This document shows, in pieces, positions 14,394-21,914 of a stretch of 21,947 bases of DNA (the first letter of the stretch is position 1; each line of letters opens with the position of its first letter). Source of the stretch: DATLZM01 sp035559315 (GTDB lineage: Bacteria > Actinomycetota > UBA4738 > HRBIN12); assembly GCA_035559315.1 (NCBI GenBank), contig DATMBJ010000020.1, positions 1-21,947 on the forward strand, read 5' to 3'. The translations under genes and the position numbers were made by a program. The notes beneath the pieces were generated by a model. It had not been told where the DNA came from. It did no database searches and worked only from the letters and a program-made list of their open reading frames with translations.

Positions 14394-14423
14394 TTGCACG
14401 CGCTCCCAGGGCTGGGGTACCAT
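14394..14423 (+). promoter_or_regulatory. Promoter of the Liv-type transporter operon
   Basis: TTGCAC (14394-14399), an 18-base spacer and TACCAT (14418-14423) form a good -35/-10 pair. The predicted start is near 14430, with a short leader and GGAGG at 14443-14447. The -35 box is 14 bases from the divergent -35 of the regulator gene. Confidence 0.55.
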
Positions 14424-14452
14424 CGCGTCCCCGGGCGGTGCTGGAGGTGCGG

Positions 14453-15616
14453 ATGCTTCGCAAGGCGTTCACCCTGGCCTCGGTCGTGGCGCTCCTCGCC
14501 TCGGCGTGCCAGCGGGAGGAGGCCCCCGCAGGCGGCGCGGCCGCCGAGCCGATCGTGCTCGGCTACGTGGGGGACTTCTCCGAGATCTACGCCTACTACG
14601 ACCAGCCGCTCCTCGACGGCGCCCGGTTCGCGATCGAGGAGATCAACGCGGCCGGCGGCGTGCTGGGGCGGCCCCTGGAGCTCCTCACGCGCGACAACAA
14701 GAACGACGTCGCGCTCGGGACCCGGGGCACGCAGGAGCTCCTCGACGAGGGCATCGTCTACATGATCGGGACGACGGCCGACTCGTTCCTCGCGCAGTCC
14801 CAGCTGGTCTGCCAGGCCGGGATCCCCGAGTCCACCGGAGACTCCACGGCCCCCACGCTCACCCAGGACATCCCCTGCGCGTACCAGCTGGTGATGAGCG
14901 ACAACGTCCAGGGGGCGGTCGCGGCGGAGTACGCGCTGGAACAGGGCTACCGGACCGCCTACCTCCTGGGCTCCGAGGAGATCCCCTACACCGCGAACCT
15001 CCCCCGCTACTTCCGCGAGACCTTCGAGCGCGGCGGTGGCGAGGTGATCGGCGAGGACTCCTACCAGATCGGGGCCGGGGACTACTCCGCGCAGGTCACG
15101 AAGATCGCGGGGCTCGACCCACAGCCGGACGTGATCTTCACCCCGATGTTCATCCCCGACACGCCGGTGTTCCTGCGGCAGCTCCGCCAGGCGGGCGTGG
15201 AGACGCCGGTGATCTCGACCGACGGGAACCACGACGCCGCGCTCCTCGAGACCGGCGCCGAGGCCCTGGACGGGTTCGTGTTCACGACCCACGCCTTCCC
15301 CGGCGAGGGCACGCCCCTCGCGGAGTTCGAGGCCCGCTACGAGCAGGAGACCGGCTCGCCCCCGGTCTCGGTGGTGGTGGGCGTGGGCTACGACGAGATC
15401 CACGCGCTCAAGGCCGCCATCGAGGCTGCGGGGAGCGCCGAGCCGGCCGCGATCGCCGAGGCCCTGGCCACCGTGGAGTGGGAGGGGGTCACGGGGACGA
15501 TCCGGATGGACCCGGACACCCGGCGGGCGGAGAAGGAGGTCACGCTGGTCCGGCTGGACGGGGACGTCATGACCTACGTCGGAGCCCGCTACCCGAGCTT
15601 CGTCCCGGAGCCCTAG
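14453..15616 (+). CDS. Branched-chain amino acid-type ABC transporter substrate-binding lipoprotein
   Basis: A 387-residue Peripla_BP_6 protein. ATG 14453 follows GGAGG by five bases; the frame extends upstream without start support. Residues 1-19 are a lipoprotein signal ending in LLASAC, with C19 the expected lipidated cysteine. The mature part begins IVLGYVGDFSEIYAYYDQPLLDGARFAIEEINAAGGVLGRPLELLTRDNKND, the classic LivJ/LivK-like first lobe. Later segments (TAYLLGSEEIPYTANLPRYF; PDVIFTPMFIPDTPVFLRQLRQAG) match the two-lobe architecture. It should deliver an amino acid, amide or related small molecule to the LivH/LivM channel encoded downstream. Members of this family also bind urea, amides and aromatic acids, so the ligand is not certain. 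It is the first gene of a four-gene operon. Confidence 0.9.
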   Translation: MLRKAFTLASVVALLASACQREEAPAGGAAAEPIVLGYVGDFSEIYAYYDQPLLDGARFAIEEINAAGGVLGRPLELLTRDNKNDVALGTRGTQELLDEGIVYMIGTTADSFLAQSQLVCQAGIPESTGDSTAPTLTQDIPCAYQLVMSDNVQGAVAAEYALEQGYRTAYLLGSEEIPYTANLPRYFRETFERGGGEVIGEDSYQIGAGDYSAQVTKIAGLDPQPDVIFTPMFIPDTPVFLRQLRQAGVETPVISTDGNHDAALLETGAEALDGFVFTTHAFPGEGTPLAEFEARYEQETGSPPVSVVVGVGYDEIHALKAAIEAAGSAEPAAIAEALATVEWEGVTGTIRMDPDTRRAEKEVTLVRLDGDVMTYVGARYPSFVPEP

Positions 15617-15621
15617 GGGGC

Positions 15622-16395
15622 GTGGCCGGGTCGGGGGACCGCGGCCCGACCGGCGTCGGCGGGGACGGGGCGCCGCTGCTCTCGGTCGAGGACCTCGCCG
15701 TCGCCTACGGGCCGGTCCGGGCGCTCCGGGGGGTCTCGCTCGAGGTCCGCCGCGGTGAGGTCGTGGCGGTCCTGGGCCCCAACGGCGCGGGGAAGTCCAC
15801 GCTCCTCCGGGCGATCGCCGGCGTCGTCCCGCCCGCCTCGGGGCGGGTCGTCCACGCCGGGGAGCGGATCGACGGGCTCCCGCCGGAGGACGTGGTCCGG
15901 CGGGGGATCGCGCTCGTGCCCGAGGGGCGGATGGTCTTCCCCGGCCTCACGGTCCGGGAGAACCTCCTGGTGGGCGCGATCTCCCGGCGGGACGCGGCGG
16001 GGATCGCGGAGGACCTCGAGGGCATCCTCGGGATGTTCCCGGTGCTCGGGGAGCGGGCCGGGCAGCTCGCCGGGACGCTCTCGGGAGGCGAGCAGCAGAT
16101 GCTCGCGATCGGGCGTGCCCTCATGTCGCGGCCCTCCCTCCTGCTCCTCGACGAGCCCTCGCTCGGGCTCGCCCCGATCGTCGTGGACCGGGTGTTCGAG
16201 CTGATCGCGGGGCTCCGGGAGCGCGGCGTCACGGTCCTCCTGGTCGAGCAGAACGTGCACCGGGCGCTGGAGCTCGCCGACCGGGGCTACGTCCTCGCGG
16301 TGGGGAGGGTCGCCCTCTCCGGCACGGGGGAGGAGCTTCGCGAGGCCGAGGGCGGCCTCCACCGGGCCTACCTGGGCATCGGGGGTGGGGGGTGA
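15622..16395 (+). CDS. livF: Branched-chain amino acid-type ABC transporter ATP-binding protein, LivF-type
   Basis: A 257-residue ATPase. GTG 15622 lies five bases after the stop of the binding-protein gene; the GGGGG run before it may serve as a ribosome-binding site. Walker A is GPNGAGKST at residues 52-60, the signature is LSGGEQQ at 153-159 and Walker B is LLLLDEP with D177-E178, followed by the LVEQN sequence characteristic of LivF. The LVPEGRMVFPGLTVRENL block is also LivF-like. The first 17 residues are a Gly-rich tail outside the conserved fold. It energises uptake together with the LivG half of the fusion protein downstream. It ends in a GTGA overlap with livH, so the two are translationally coupled. 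Confidence 0.92.
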   Translation: MAGSGDRGPTGVGGDGAPLLSVEDLAVAYGPVRALRGVSLEVRRGEVVAVLGPNGAGKSTLLRAIAGVVPPASGRVVHAGERIDGLPPEDVVRRGIALVPEGRMVFPGLTVRENLLVGAISRRDAAGIAEDLEGILGMFPVLGERAGQLAGTLSGGEQQMLAIGRALMSRPSLLLLDEPSLGLAPIVVDRVFELIAGLRERGVTVLLVEQNVHRALELADRGYVLAVGRVALSGTGEELREAEGGLHRAYLGIGGGG

Positions 16396-17279
16396 GCCTC
16401 GAGGAGCTCGTCCAGCAGCTCGTGAACGCGCTGTCGCTCGGGGCGATCTACGCGCTCTTCGCCCTGGGGCTGGCCGTCGTGTTCAGCGTGATGGGCCTCC
16501 TGAACTTCGCCTACGGGGAGCTGGTCACGGTCTCGGGGTACGCGATGCTGCTCCTCGCTCGGCGGGACCTCCCGTTCTGGGCGATGGTCCTGGGCGCCGT
16601 GCCCGTGGCCGTCGCCCTCTCGATGGCGATGGAGGCGGTCGCCTTCCGCCCGCTCCGTCGGGCTTCGCCGGTGGTCCGGCTGTTCTCGTCGTTCGCCCTC
16701 GCGGTGATCATCCAGAACCTGATCCGGCAGCTGATCTCGCCGCGCCCCCAGGGGGTCCCGGTGCCGGAGTTCTTCAACGACGCGGTCCGGGTGGGGACGG
16801 TCCGGATCGGGGTCCTGCCGCTCATCACCAGCGCGATCGGGGCGGCCTGCCTGGTCGCGCTGACCCTGTTCCTCACCCGGACCCGGGCGGGCCTCGCGAT
16901 GCGGGCCGCCTCCCAGGACTTCGTGGTCTCCCGCCTGGTCGGCGTCCGGGCGAACCGGGTGATCTCGCTCGCGTTCGCGATCTCCGGGGCCCTGGCGGGG
17001 ATCGCCGGGGTGCTCTGGGTCTCGCGCCGGACCTCGGTCTCGCCCACGATGGGGTTCGGGCCCGTGCTCAAGGCGTTCGTGGCGACCGTGATCGGCGGCC
17101 TGGGGAACCTCTCGGGGGCCGTGCTCGGCGGGTTCTTCCTCGGGTTCCTCGAGATCGCGCTCGAGGTGGTCCTGCCCGGGGCGTGGCGGCCGTTCCTCGA
17201 CGCGATCGCGCTCGCCGTGGTCGTCGGGGTCCTGTACTTCCGGCCGCAGGGGATCCTCGGGGGGACGGAGCTCTCGTGA
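16392..17279 (+). CDS. livH: Branched-chain amino acid-type ABC transporter permease, LivH-type
   Basis: A 295-residue inner-membrane permease of typical length, with about eight hydrophobic segments. The N-terminal block LSLGAIYALFALGLAVVFSVMGLLNFAYGE (about residues 14-43) is the LivH signature. The cytoplasmic coupling loop is RAASQDFVVSRLVGV (171-185), and VIGGLGNLSGAVLGGFFLGFLE follows. It starts at GTG 16392, overlapping the livF stop by four bases, and its own stop overlaps the start of the LivM-LivG gene in the same GTGA manner. It forms the heteromeric membrane channel with the LivM half of the next protein. Confidence 0.93.
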   Translation: MSLEELVQQLVNALSLGAIYALFALGLAVVFSVMGLLNFAYGELVTVSGYAMLLLARRDLPFWAMVLGAVPVAVALSMAMEAVAFRPLRRASPVVRLFSSFALAVIIQNLIRQLISPRPQGVPVPEFFNDAVRVGTVRIGVLPLITSAIGAACLVALTLFLTRTRAGLAMRAASQDFVVSRLVGVRANRVISLAFAISGALAGIAGVLWVSRRTSVSPTMGFGPVLKAFVATVIGGLGNLSGAVLGGFFLGFLEIALEVVLPGAWRPFLDAIALAVVVGVLYFRPQGILGGTELS

Positions 17280-19063
17280 GGCGGAGGATCCGCGCGGCGC
17301 TCATCGGGTGGGCCATGCTCGCGGCGGTGCTGGCGGTGGCCGCGGCCCTGGTCGCGGCGTGGGGGACCGCGCCACTCCGGAGGACCGCGACCGACCTGTT
17401 CCTCGTGGCCACGCTGGTGGTCGGGCTCCAGGTCTTCGTGGGGAACTCCGGGATCGTCTCCTTCGGCCACCTCGCGTTCGTCGGGGTCGGGGCTTACGCC
17501 GCCGCCCTGGTTACGATCCCGGAGCCGCTCAAGGCCCAGGCCCTCCCGGACCTCCCGGGGCCGCTCCGCGGGCTCGAGCTCGGGCTCGTCCCATCGGTCG
17601 CGGTCGGGGCGGCCCTGGCGGCCGCGCTCGCGGCGGCGGTGGGCGGGGCCGTTGCCCGGATGCGGGAGCTGGCGATGGCGATGGCCACCCTCGCGCTCCT
17701 GGTCCTGGTCCACGCGGTGCTCGCCAACTGGGACTCAGTGACCCGAGGGGGCTACGGGATCTACGGGGTGCCGGGCAGGACCACGCTCTGGGTCGCGCTC
17801 GCCGGGCTCCTCCTCGCCACGCTCGTCGCGCGGCTGTACCGGGCGTCCAGGGCCGGGCTCCGGCTCCAGGCCGCCCGGGAGGACCCGCTCCCGGCCCGGG
17901 CGGTGGGGGTGAACGTCGCGGCCACCAGGTTCGGGGGGTGGGTGGCCTCGGCGGCGATGATGGGTGGGGGTGGCGCGCTCCTCGCTCAGCACCTCCTCGC
18001 CTTCGACCCCGACCAGTTCTTCTTCGCGCTCACGTTCACGACGCTCGCGATGCTCGTGATCGGCGGGCGGGCATCGGTGACCGGGGCGGTGGCCGGGGCC
18101 GCCCTCGTCACCGTGGCACAGGAGGCGCTGCGGCAGGTCGAGCGGGGCGGGGTCGTGGCGGGGTTCCGGGTGCCCGAACTCCCCGGCCTGGTCCAGCTCG
18201 CGGTGGCCGTGCTCATCATCCTGGTCCTCGTGTTCCGCCCGGCGGGGTTGCTCGGGCGGGCCGAGATCGAGGAGCTCCTGCCGTCCGGGCCGCGGCGGCG
18301 GAGCAGGGGAAGGGCTGCGGGCGGCCCGAGCAGCGCCGCGGCCGTGCCTGCCGATGCCCGGCCTGTCCTCCGGGCGGAGGGAGTCGTGATGGATTTCGCC
18401 GGCCTGCGGGCCCTGGCGGGCGTCTCGCTCGAGCTCCGTGGCGGCGAGATCCTGGGGCTGATCGGGCCGAACGGCTCGGGGAAGACGACGCTCCTCAACG
18501 TGGTCTCCGGCGTCTACCGACCGACGGCGGGGCGCGTGCTCCTCGAGGGGCGGGACATCACGGGATGGCCCGCGCACCGGATCGCCCGGCTGGGCCTCGC
18601 CCGCACCTTCCAGAACATCCGTCTGTTCGGTGGCCTGACGGTGCGGGAGAACGTCGAGGTGGCGGCACCCGCCGGGGCCTCGGACGCCGACGTGGACCGG
18701 GTGCTCGAGGAGCTCGACCTCGAGCCCCATGCCGGGACCGTGGCCGCGGCGCTCCCCTACGGGGTCCAGCGCCGGGTCGAGATCGCCCGAGCGGTGATCC
18801 GCCGGCCCGCGGTTCTCCTGCTGGACGAGCCGGCGGCGGGGATGAACGAGGCCGAGTCGGAGCGCCTCCTCGCGACGATCGCCGGGGTCCAAGCGGCTCT
18901 GGGGTGCTCGGTGCTCGTGATCGACCATGATCTCCGGCTGATCCTCCGCCTCTGCGACCGCGTCCAGGTGCTCAACGAGGGGGCGGTGATCGCCGAGGGG
19001 CCGCCCAGGGAGGTGGCCCGCGACCCGGCCGTGATCGAGGCGTACCTCGGGACCGCGCGGTGA
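17276..19063 (+). CDS. livMG: LivM-LivG fusion: ABC transporter permease and ATP-binding domain in one chain
   Basis: One uninterrupted 595-residue frame from GTG 17276. Residues about 1-328 are a LivM-type permease (VFVGNSGIVSFGHLAFVGVGAYAAAL; coupling loop near 191-215; FRPAGLLG at 320-327). A charged Ala/Arg-rich linker follows at about 329-362. Residues about 363-595 are a LivG-type ATPase with Walker A GPNGSGKT (397-404), LARTFQNIRLFGGLTVRENV, the signature variant LPYGVQRRVEIARA (493-506), Walker B LLLDEPAAGMNE (D517-E518) and H551 in VIDHD. LPYG in place of LSGG is usual for LivG. No separate livG is needed, so the operon is complete: binding protein, LivF, LivH, LivM-LivG. Such fusions are known in Actinobacteria. 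Confidence 0.93.
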   Translation: MRRRIRAALIGWAMLAAVLAVAAALVAAWGTAPLRRTATDLFLVATLVVGLQVFVGNSGIVSFGHLAFVGVGAYAAALVTIPEPLKAQALPDLPGPLRGLELGLVPSVAVGAALAAALAAAVGGAVARMRELAMAMATLALLVLVHAVLANWDSVTRGGYGIYGVPGRTTLWVALAGLLLATLVARLYRASRAGLRLQAAREDPLPARAVGVNVAATRFGGWVASAAMMGGGGALLAQHLLAFDPDQFFFALTFTTLAMLVIGGRASVTGAVAGAALVTVAQEALRQVERGGVVAGFRVPELPGLVQLAVAVLIILVLVFRPAGLLGRAEIEELLPSGPRRRSRGRAAGGPSSAAAVPADARPVLRAEGVVMDFAGLRALAGVSLELRGGEILGLIGPNGSGKTTLLNVVSGVYRPTAGRVLLEGRDITGWPAHRIARLGLARTFQNIRLFGGLTVRENVEVAAPAGASDADVDRVLEELDLEPHAGTVAAALPYGVQRRVEIARAVIRRPAVLLLDEPAAGMNEAESERLLATIAGVQAALGCSVLVIDHDLRLILRLCDRVQVLNEGAVIAEGPPREVARDPAVIEAYLGTAR

Positions 19064-19076
19064 GGCCGAGCGCCGC

Positions 19077-19082
19077 TAGCCT
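19077..19082 (+). promoter_or_regulatory. -10 element of the unknown gene at 19089 (leaderless)
   Basis: TAGCCT (TANNNT) is followed by exactly six bases and then GTG 19089. It sits in the 25-base gap after the transporter operon, so the next gene may have its own leaderless transcript as well as read-through. Confidence 0.45.
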
Positions 19083-19088
19083 GGAGAC

Positions 19089-19667
19089 GTGCGGCGGGGC
19101 AGCTCCACGGTGGTGGTGCTGGTGGGGCAGGTCGACGAGGCGCTCCTCGCCGAGGTCGACCGCCCGGCGAACGTGACGGTGGTCCGGGCCGGGGAGCCGG
19201 GGGCCGAGGGGGCGATCGCCGCGCTCGCCGAGGCGTCGGGGCGGCAGGCGCCGTTCGTCCTGGTGGCGGGCGACCCGTTGGCCGCCGTGGCCGAGGGCTG
19301 GCGGATGGCCTGGGAGCCAGGCTCGCCGGGGACCGCGGCCTTCGAGGAGGCGGCGGGCGAGGCGCTCCTCGCCTGGCGGGCCGGGCGGTTCGAGCTGCCC
19401 GACTACTACCTGGTCGTGGCCCGGGAGCCGGGGGCGGAGGGCACGGACGCCGCCCCGCCGGCCCCGCACCCGGACGACTTCCACCTCGGGGTGCTCCGGA
19501 CGGAGCGGCCCTCTCGGGTGGTCGCGGTCCCCGCCGGCGAGGCCCGGGTCGCGGCGCTCCGCGTGCTCCGGGCGCTCCGGCGGCTCCCGGTGGGGCCGTG
19601 GTGGCCGCCGCTCGACCGCCTCGTCGAGGCCGCTCGCTCCTTCTTCCCCGGCCGCCTGGCGAGCTGA
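19089..19667 (+). CDS. Hypothetical protein, lysine- and cysteine-free
   Basis: A 192-residue predicted soluble protein starting at GTG 19089; I do not recognise its family. It has no signal peptide or clear membrane segment. The N-terminal 70 residues alternate hydrophobic strands and helices (STVVVLVGQVDEALLAEV, NVTVVRAG, PFVLVAGDPLAAVAEGW), suggesting an alpha/beta fold. A Pro/Asp-rich stretch at about 115-130 (GTDAAPPAPHPDDFH) separates a second part ending in an Arg/Leu-rich helix and PVGPWWPPLDRLVEAARSFFPG. It contains no lysine and no cysteine. Codon use matches its neighbours, so it is probably real. It lies 25 bases after the transporter operon and before the L,D-transpeptidase gene; neither relation reveals its job. 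Confidence 0.7.
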   Translation: MRRGSSTVVVLVGQVDEALLAEVDRPANVTVVRAGEPGAEGAIAALAEASGRQAPFVLVAGDPLAAVAEGWRMAWEPGSPGTAAFEEAAGEALLAWRAGRFELPDYYLVVAREPGAEGTDAAPPAPHPDDFHLGVLRTERPSRVVAVPAGEARVAALRVLRALRRLPVGPWWPPLDRLVEAARSFFPGRLAS

Positions 19668-19786
19668 GGCGAGCACCGGCTGCGGGGCCGGGGTGAGCTC
19701 CGCCGGGGGCAAGGAGCGTTTCGGCCGAACGGGGGGCGCCCATCCGGCCCATCGAGCCGCGCCCAAGGCGCGCCGATACGGCTCCC
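19668..19786. other. Structured 119-bp intergenic region before the L,D-transpeptidase gene
   Basis: Several short dyads follow each other: GCTCCGCC...GGC-AA-GGAGC (about 19699-19722), the 10-base palindrome TTCGGCCGAA, GGGCGCCC, and GCGCC-CAA-GGCGC near 19760-19772. This density could be a terminator cluster of the preceding gene or a structured leader. It lacks the conserved CAGCTAACC-like segment of c-di-AMP (ydaO) riboswitches, so I do not call one. Confidence 0.3.
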
Positions 19787-20641
19787 GTGGGACGGTTCGA
19801 GGGGAGCCTCGGTCGGAGGATCCGGTGGGTGGCGGCCGCGGCGCTGGTCGCACCGCTCGCCCTGGGCGGCGCGGCCCGGGCCGTGGTCGCGGGGCCCGTT
19901 GAGGAACCCGCCGCCGCGGGGACGACCTCCGTGCGGTCGGACCGCGGGGGACCCCCCGTGGTCCAGGCCGCTCCACCGCCGACGCTCGAGGTGGAGCGAC
20001 CGGTCCGGACGGAGGTCGCGCGGCCCGAGCGGCGGGCCCGGGCGGCCCTCCTCGTCCGCGTGGACCGCCCCCTGCCGGTCACCGCCCGCCCCGGCGGCGG
20101 CGCGGTGGTGGGGAGGGTGCCGACGGGCTCCCGCTACTACGGGACGCCGACCGTCGCCTGGGTGCTGCGGGTCTCGGGGGACGGGAGGTACGGGCTGGTC
20201 CAGGTGCCGTACGACCCCAGACGCACCCTCGGCTGGATCCCGCTCCGCGGGCTCCGCACCGAGCGGACCCGGGTCTCGGTCCGCGTGGACCTCTCGCGGC
20301 ACCTCCTCGCGGTGGAGCGCGCGGGCGAGGTGGTCCTCCGGGCCCGGACGGCGACGGGGGCGCCCTCGTCTCCCACGCCCCCGGGCCGCTACTTCGTGAC
20401 CGACCGGGTGTCGTTCCCCCCGGGGCACCTCTACGGCACGTTCGCGTTCGGGCTCTCCGGCATCCAGCCCCGGCTCCCCGCCGGGTGGTCGGGCGGGGAC
20501 CAGCTCGCGATCCACGGGACGAACGAGCCGTGGACGATCGGCCGCTCGGTCTCCGCGGGCTGCCTGCGGGTCTCGGAGCCGGTGCTGCGCCGCCTCCGTG
20601 CGCTGCTCCGCCTGGGGACGCCGGTCGTCGTCCGCCCCTGA
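19787..20641 (+). CDS. L,D-transpeptidase (YkuD domain) with signal anchor and SH3-like domain
   Basis: A 284-residue envelope protein. GTG 19787 begins a short basic segment and a hydrophobic stretch (about residues 14-36) that acts as signal peptide or anchor. A Pro/Ala/Val-rich linker follows to about 85, then an SH3b-like domain (about 88-155, with PLPVTARPGGGAVVGRVPTGSRYYG). The YkuD catalytic domain covers about 160-284 and carries the signature H243-GTNEP...S254-x-S256-x-G258-C259-LR, with C259 as nucleophile. It should form 3-3 peptidoglycan cross-links or attach proteins to the wall, and be less sensitive to most penicillins than D,D-transpeptidases. The protein has no lysine and a single cysteine, the catalytic one. 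No good Shine-Dalgarno is seen; a GATACG-like -10 may indicate a leaderless start, but this is weak. Confidence 0.88.
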   Translation: MGRFEGSLGRRIRWVAAAALVAPLALGGAARAVVAGPVEEPAAAGTTSVRSDRGGPPVVQAAPPPTLEVERPVRTEVARPERRARAALLVRVDRPLPVTARPGGGAVVGRVPTGSRYYGTPTVAWVLRVSGDGRYGLVQVPYDPRRTLGWIPLRGLRTERTRVSVRVDLSRHLLAVERAGEVVLRARTATGAPSSPTPPGRYFVTDRVSFPPGHLYGTFAFGLSGIQPRLPAGWSGGDQLAIHGTNEPWTIGRSVSAGCLRVSEPVLRRLRALLRLGTPVVVRP

Positions 20642-20652
20642 ACGGCGGCGCC

Positions 20653-20673
20653 CGTCGGGGTCCCCCGGCGACG
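20653..20673. terminator. Weak hairpin between convergent genes
   Basis: CGTCG (20653-20657) and CGACG (20669-20673) flank a GGG/CCC inner pairing with an asymmetric bulge, after the L,D-transpeptidase stop. There is no T-tract, and the stem is modest for a GC-rich background. Confidence 0.25.
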
Positions 20674-20709
20674 CCTCCCGCCCCGCCTCCGGCCCTCGCG
20701 ACCGGTGGC

Positions 20710-21051
20710 TCAGCAGGTGAGGTGGAGCGCGGCCGCCGTGCGGGCCGGGTCGAGCTCGCCGAAGCGCCGGACGGCCTCCTCGGTGGGGAGCACCTCGACC
20801 TCCACGCCGCGCTCCCGCAGGGCCCGGAGCGCCGCGGGGTCCGGCCGCATCCGCCCGGCGGCGCCGGTGCCGACCACGAGCCGCTCGGGGAGCTCGTCGA
20901 GCACGTCGGCCAGGTCCTCGAGCACCAGCGCGTGGCCGTCCTTCCGCCACCAGTTCCCGACCACCCGGCCGGGGAGGACGATCACGTCCCGGGTGTGCTC
21001 CTCGCCGTCGACCAGCACCCGGCCGAACCGGTAGCCCTCGAGCCTCGCCAT
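20710..21051 (-). CDS. Mth938-like domain protein (DUF498/NDUFAF3 family)
   Basis: A 113-residue protein. ATG 21051 follows GGAGG by four bases; the frame is open further upstream into the dioxygenase gene, but the conserved part starts here. The IVLPGRVVGNWWRKDGHALVLEDL segment at residues 24-47 and LPERLVVGTGAAGRMRPDPAALRALRERGVEVEVLPTEEAVRRF at 54-97 match the Mth938 fold. This family includes archaeal Mth938 and the mitochondrial complex I assembly factor NDUFAF3. The VVGTGAAG loop may bind a ligand, but no activity is established for bacterial members. It lies 35 bases downstream of the tryptophan dioxygenase gene on the same strand and is probably cotranscribed. Confidence 0.8.
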   Translation of the reverse strand: MARLEGYRFGRVLVDGEEHTRDVIVLPGRVVGNWWRKDGHALVLEDLADVLDELPERLVVGTGAAGRMRPDPAALRALRERGVEVEVLPTEEAVRRFGELDPARTAAALHLTC

Positions 21052-21086
21052 CTCGCCTCCATGATGCCGCGTCAGCGGCCCGGGTC

Positions 21087-21905
21087 TCACAGGTGGCTCC
21101 GGAGGTCCCAGAGCTCGGGGAAGAACCGCTTGCCGAGCGTGGTCCGGAGGTATCCGACGCCGCTGGAGCCGCCCGTGCCCCGCTTCGCGCCGATCTCCCG
21201 CTCCACCATCAGGACGTGTCGGTGGCGCCACAGGACGAAGGCCTCATCGTGGTCCAGGAGGGCCTCGGCCAGCGCGAAGGCGTCGGCGAAGGCCGGCTCC
21301 CGCGCCATCCGGAGGAGGCTCGCGCGACGGGTATCGGGATCCCCGACGGGCATGGGGAGCCCCCGGGCCTCCAGGAACGCGACGAACGCGTCCCAGAGGG
21401 TGGGCTCGGCGGATCGGCGAGCGAGCCGTTCCCGCTCCTCGGGCGAGGTCTCCACGTCCGCGAGGTGGCGGGGGTCCTTCAGGCCCGAGAGGCACTCGAT
21501 CTCGCGGAACTGCGCGGACTGGAACCCCGAGGCCGGCGCCAGGTTCGCGCGGAACTCGAGGAAGTCCTGGGGGGTCATGGTCTCGAGGACCTCGATGTGT
21601 TCGAGCAGCACGCGCTCGACGGCGCGGACCCGCCGGAGGTAGTGGCGGGCCCGCTCGGCGTCGCCGGCGAACATCCGGTCGCGGGCGGCCTCCAGTTCGA
21701 CGAGGATCTCCTTGAACCAGAGCTCGTAGGCCTGGTGGACGACGATGAACAAGTGCTCGTCATGGGCCGGAGGCGAGGAGCGCGGCACCTGGAGCGAGAG
21801 CAGTTCGGGCACCCGAAGGTACTCGCCGTAGGTGAGGAGCCCGTCCTCGCCGGGCTCGCTGAGGCGGCCCATCCGCCGGACCCGCCCGCCCCCGGGCTTT
21901 CCCAT
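21087..21905 (-). CDS. kynA: Tryptophan 2,3-dioxygenase
   Basis: A 272-residue haem dioxygenase of full length that opens L-tryptophan to N-formylkynurenine. The family blocks are all present: LLTYGEYLRVPELLSLQ (23-39), HDEHLFIVVHQAYELWFKEI (48-67, with H48 as probable active-site His), MTPQDFLEFRANLAPASGFQS (110-130, with R119 in the substrate-binding position), FREIE (133-137), WRHRHVLMVEREIGAKRGTGGSSGVGYL (226-253, with H230 or H228 as the proximal haem ligand and GTGGSSG contacting the substrate), and the C-terminal FPELWDLR. ATG 21905 has no Shine-Dalgarno but is preceded by TAGGAT nine bases upstream, so it may be nearly leaderless. It heads a two-gene unit with the Mth938-like gene. 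The cyclase-family hydrolase elsewhere in the window could act on its product. Confidence 0.95.
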   Translation of the reverse strand: MGKPGGGRVRRMGRLSEPGEDGLLTYGEYLRVPELLSLQVPRSSPPAHDEHLFIVVHQAYELWFKEILVELEAARDRMFAGDAERARHYLRRVRAVERVLLEHIEVLETMTPQDFLEFRANLAPASGFQSAQFREIECLSGLKDPRHLADVETSPEERERLARRSAEPTLWDAFVAFLEARGLPMPVGDPDTRRASLLRMAREPAFADAFALAEALLDHDEAFVLWRHRHVLMVEREIGAKRGTGGSSGVGYLRTTLGKRFFPELWDLRSHL

Positions 21906-21914
21906 CGCGGAACC

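Noticed and set aside
11328..14423. 1031-codon minus-strand frame across the amidohydrolase and regulator genes
   Set aside because: It spans three well-supported genes in other frames and an intergenic region, and shows no domain.
17276..19063. LivM-LivG joining as a sequencing error
   Set aside because: The frame is continuous with a plausible charged linker, there is no internal ribosome-binding site at the junction, and such fusions are known in this family.
19668..19786. c-di-AMP (ydaO) riboswitch before the L,D-transpeptidase gene
   Set aside because: Only faint similarity to two segments; the conserved CAGCTAACC-like 3' segment is absent and the region is short for this riboswitch.
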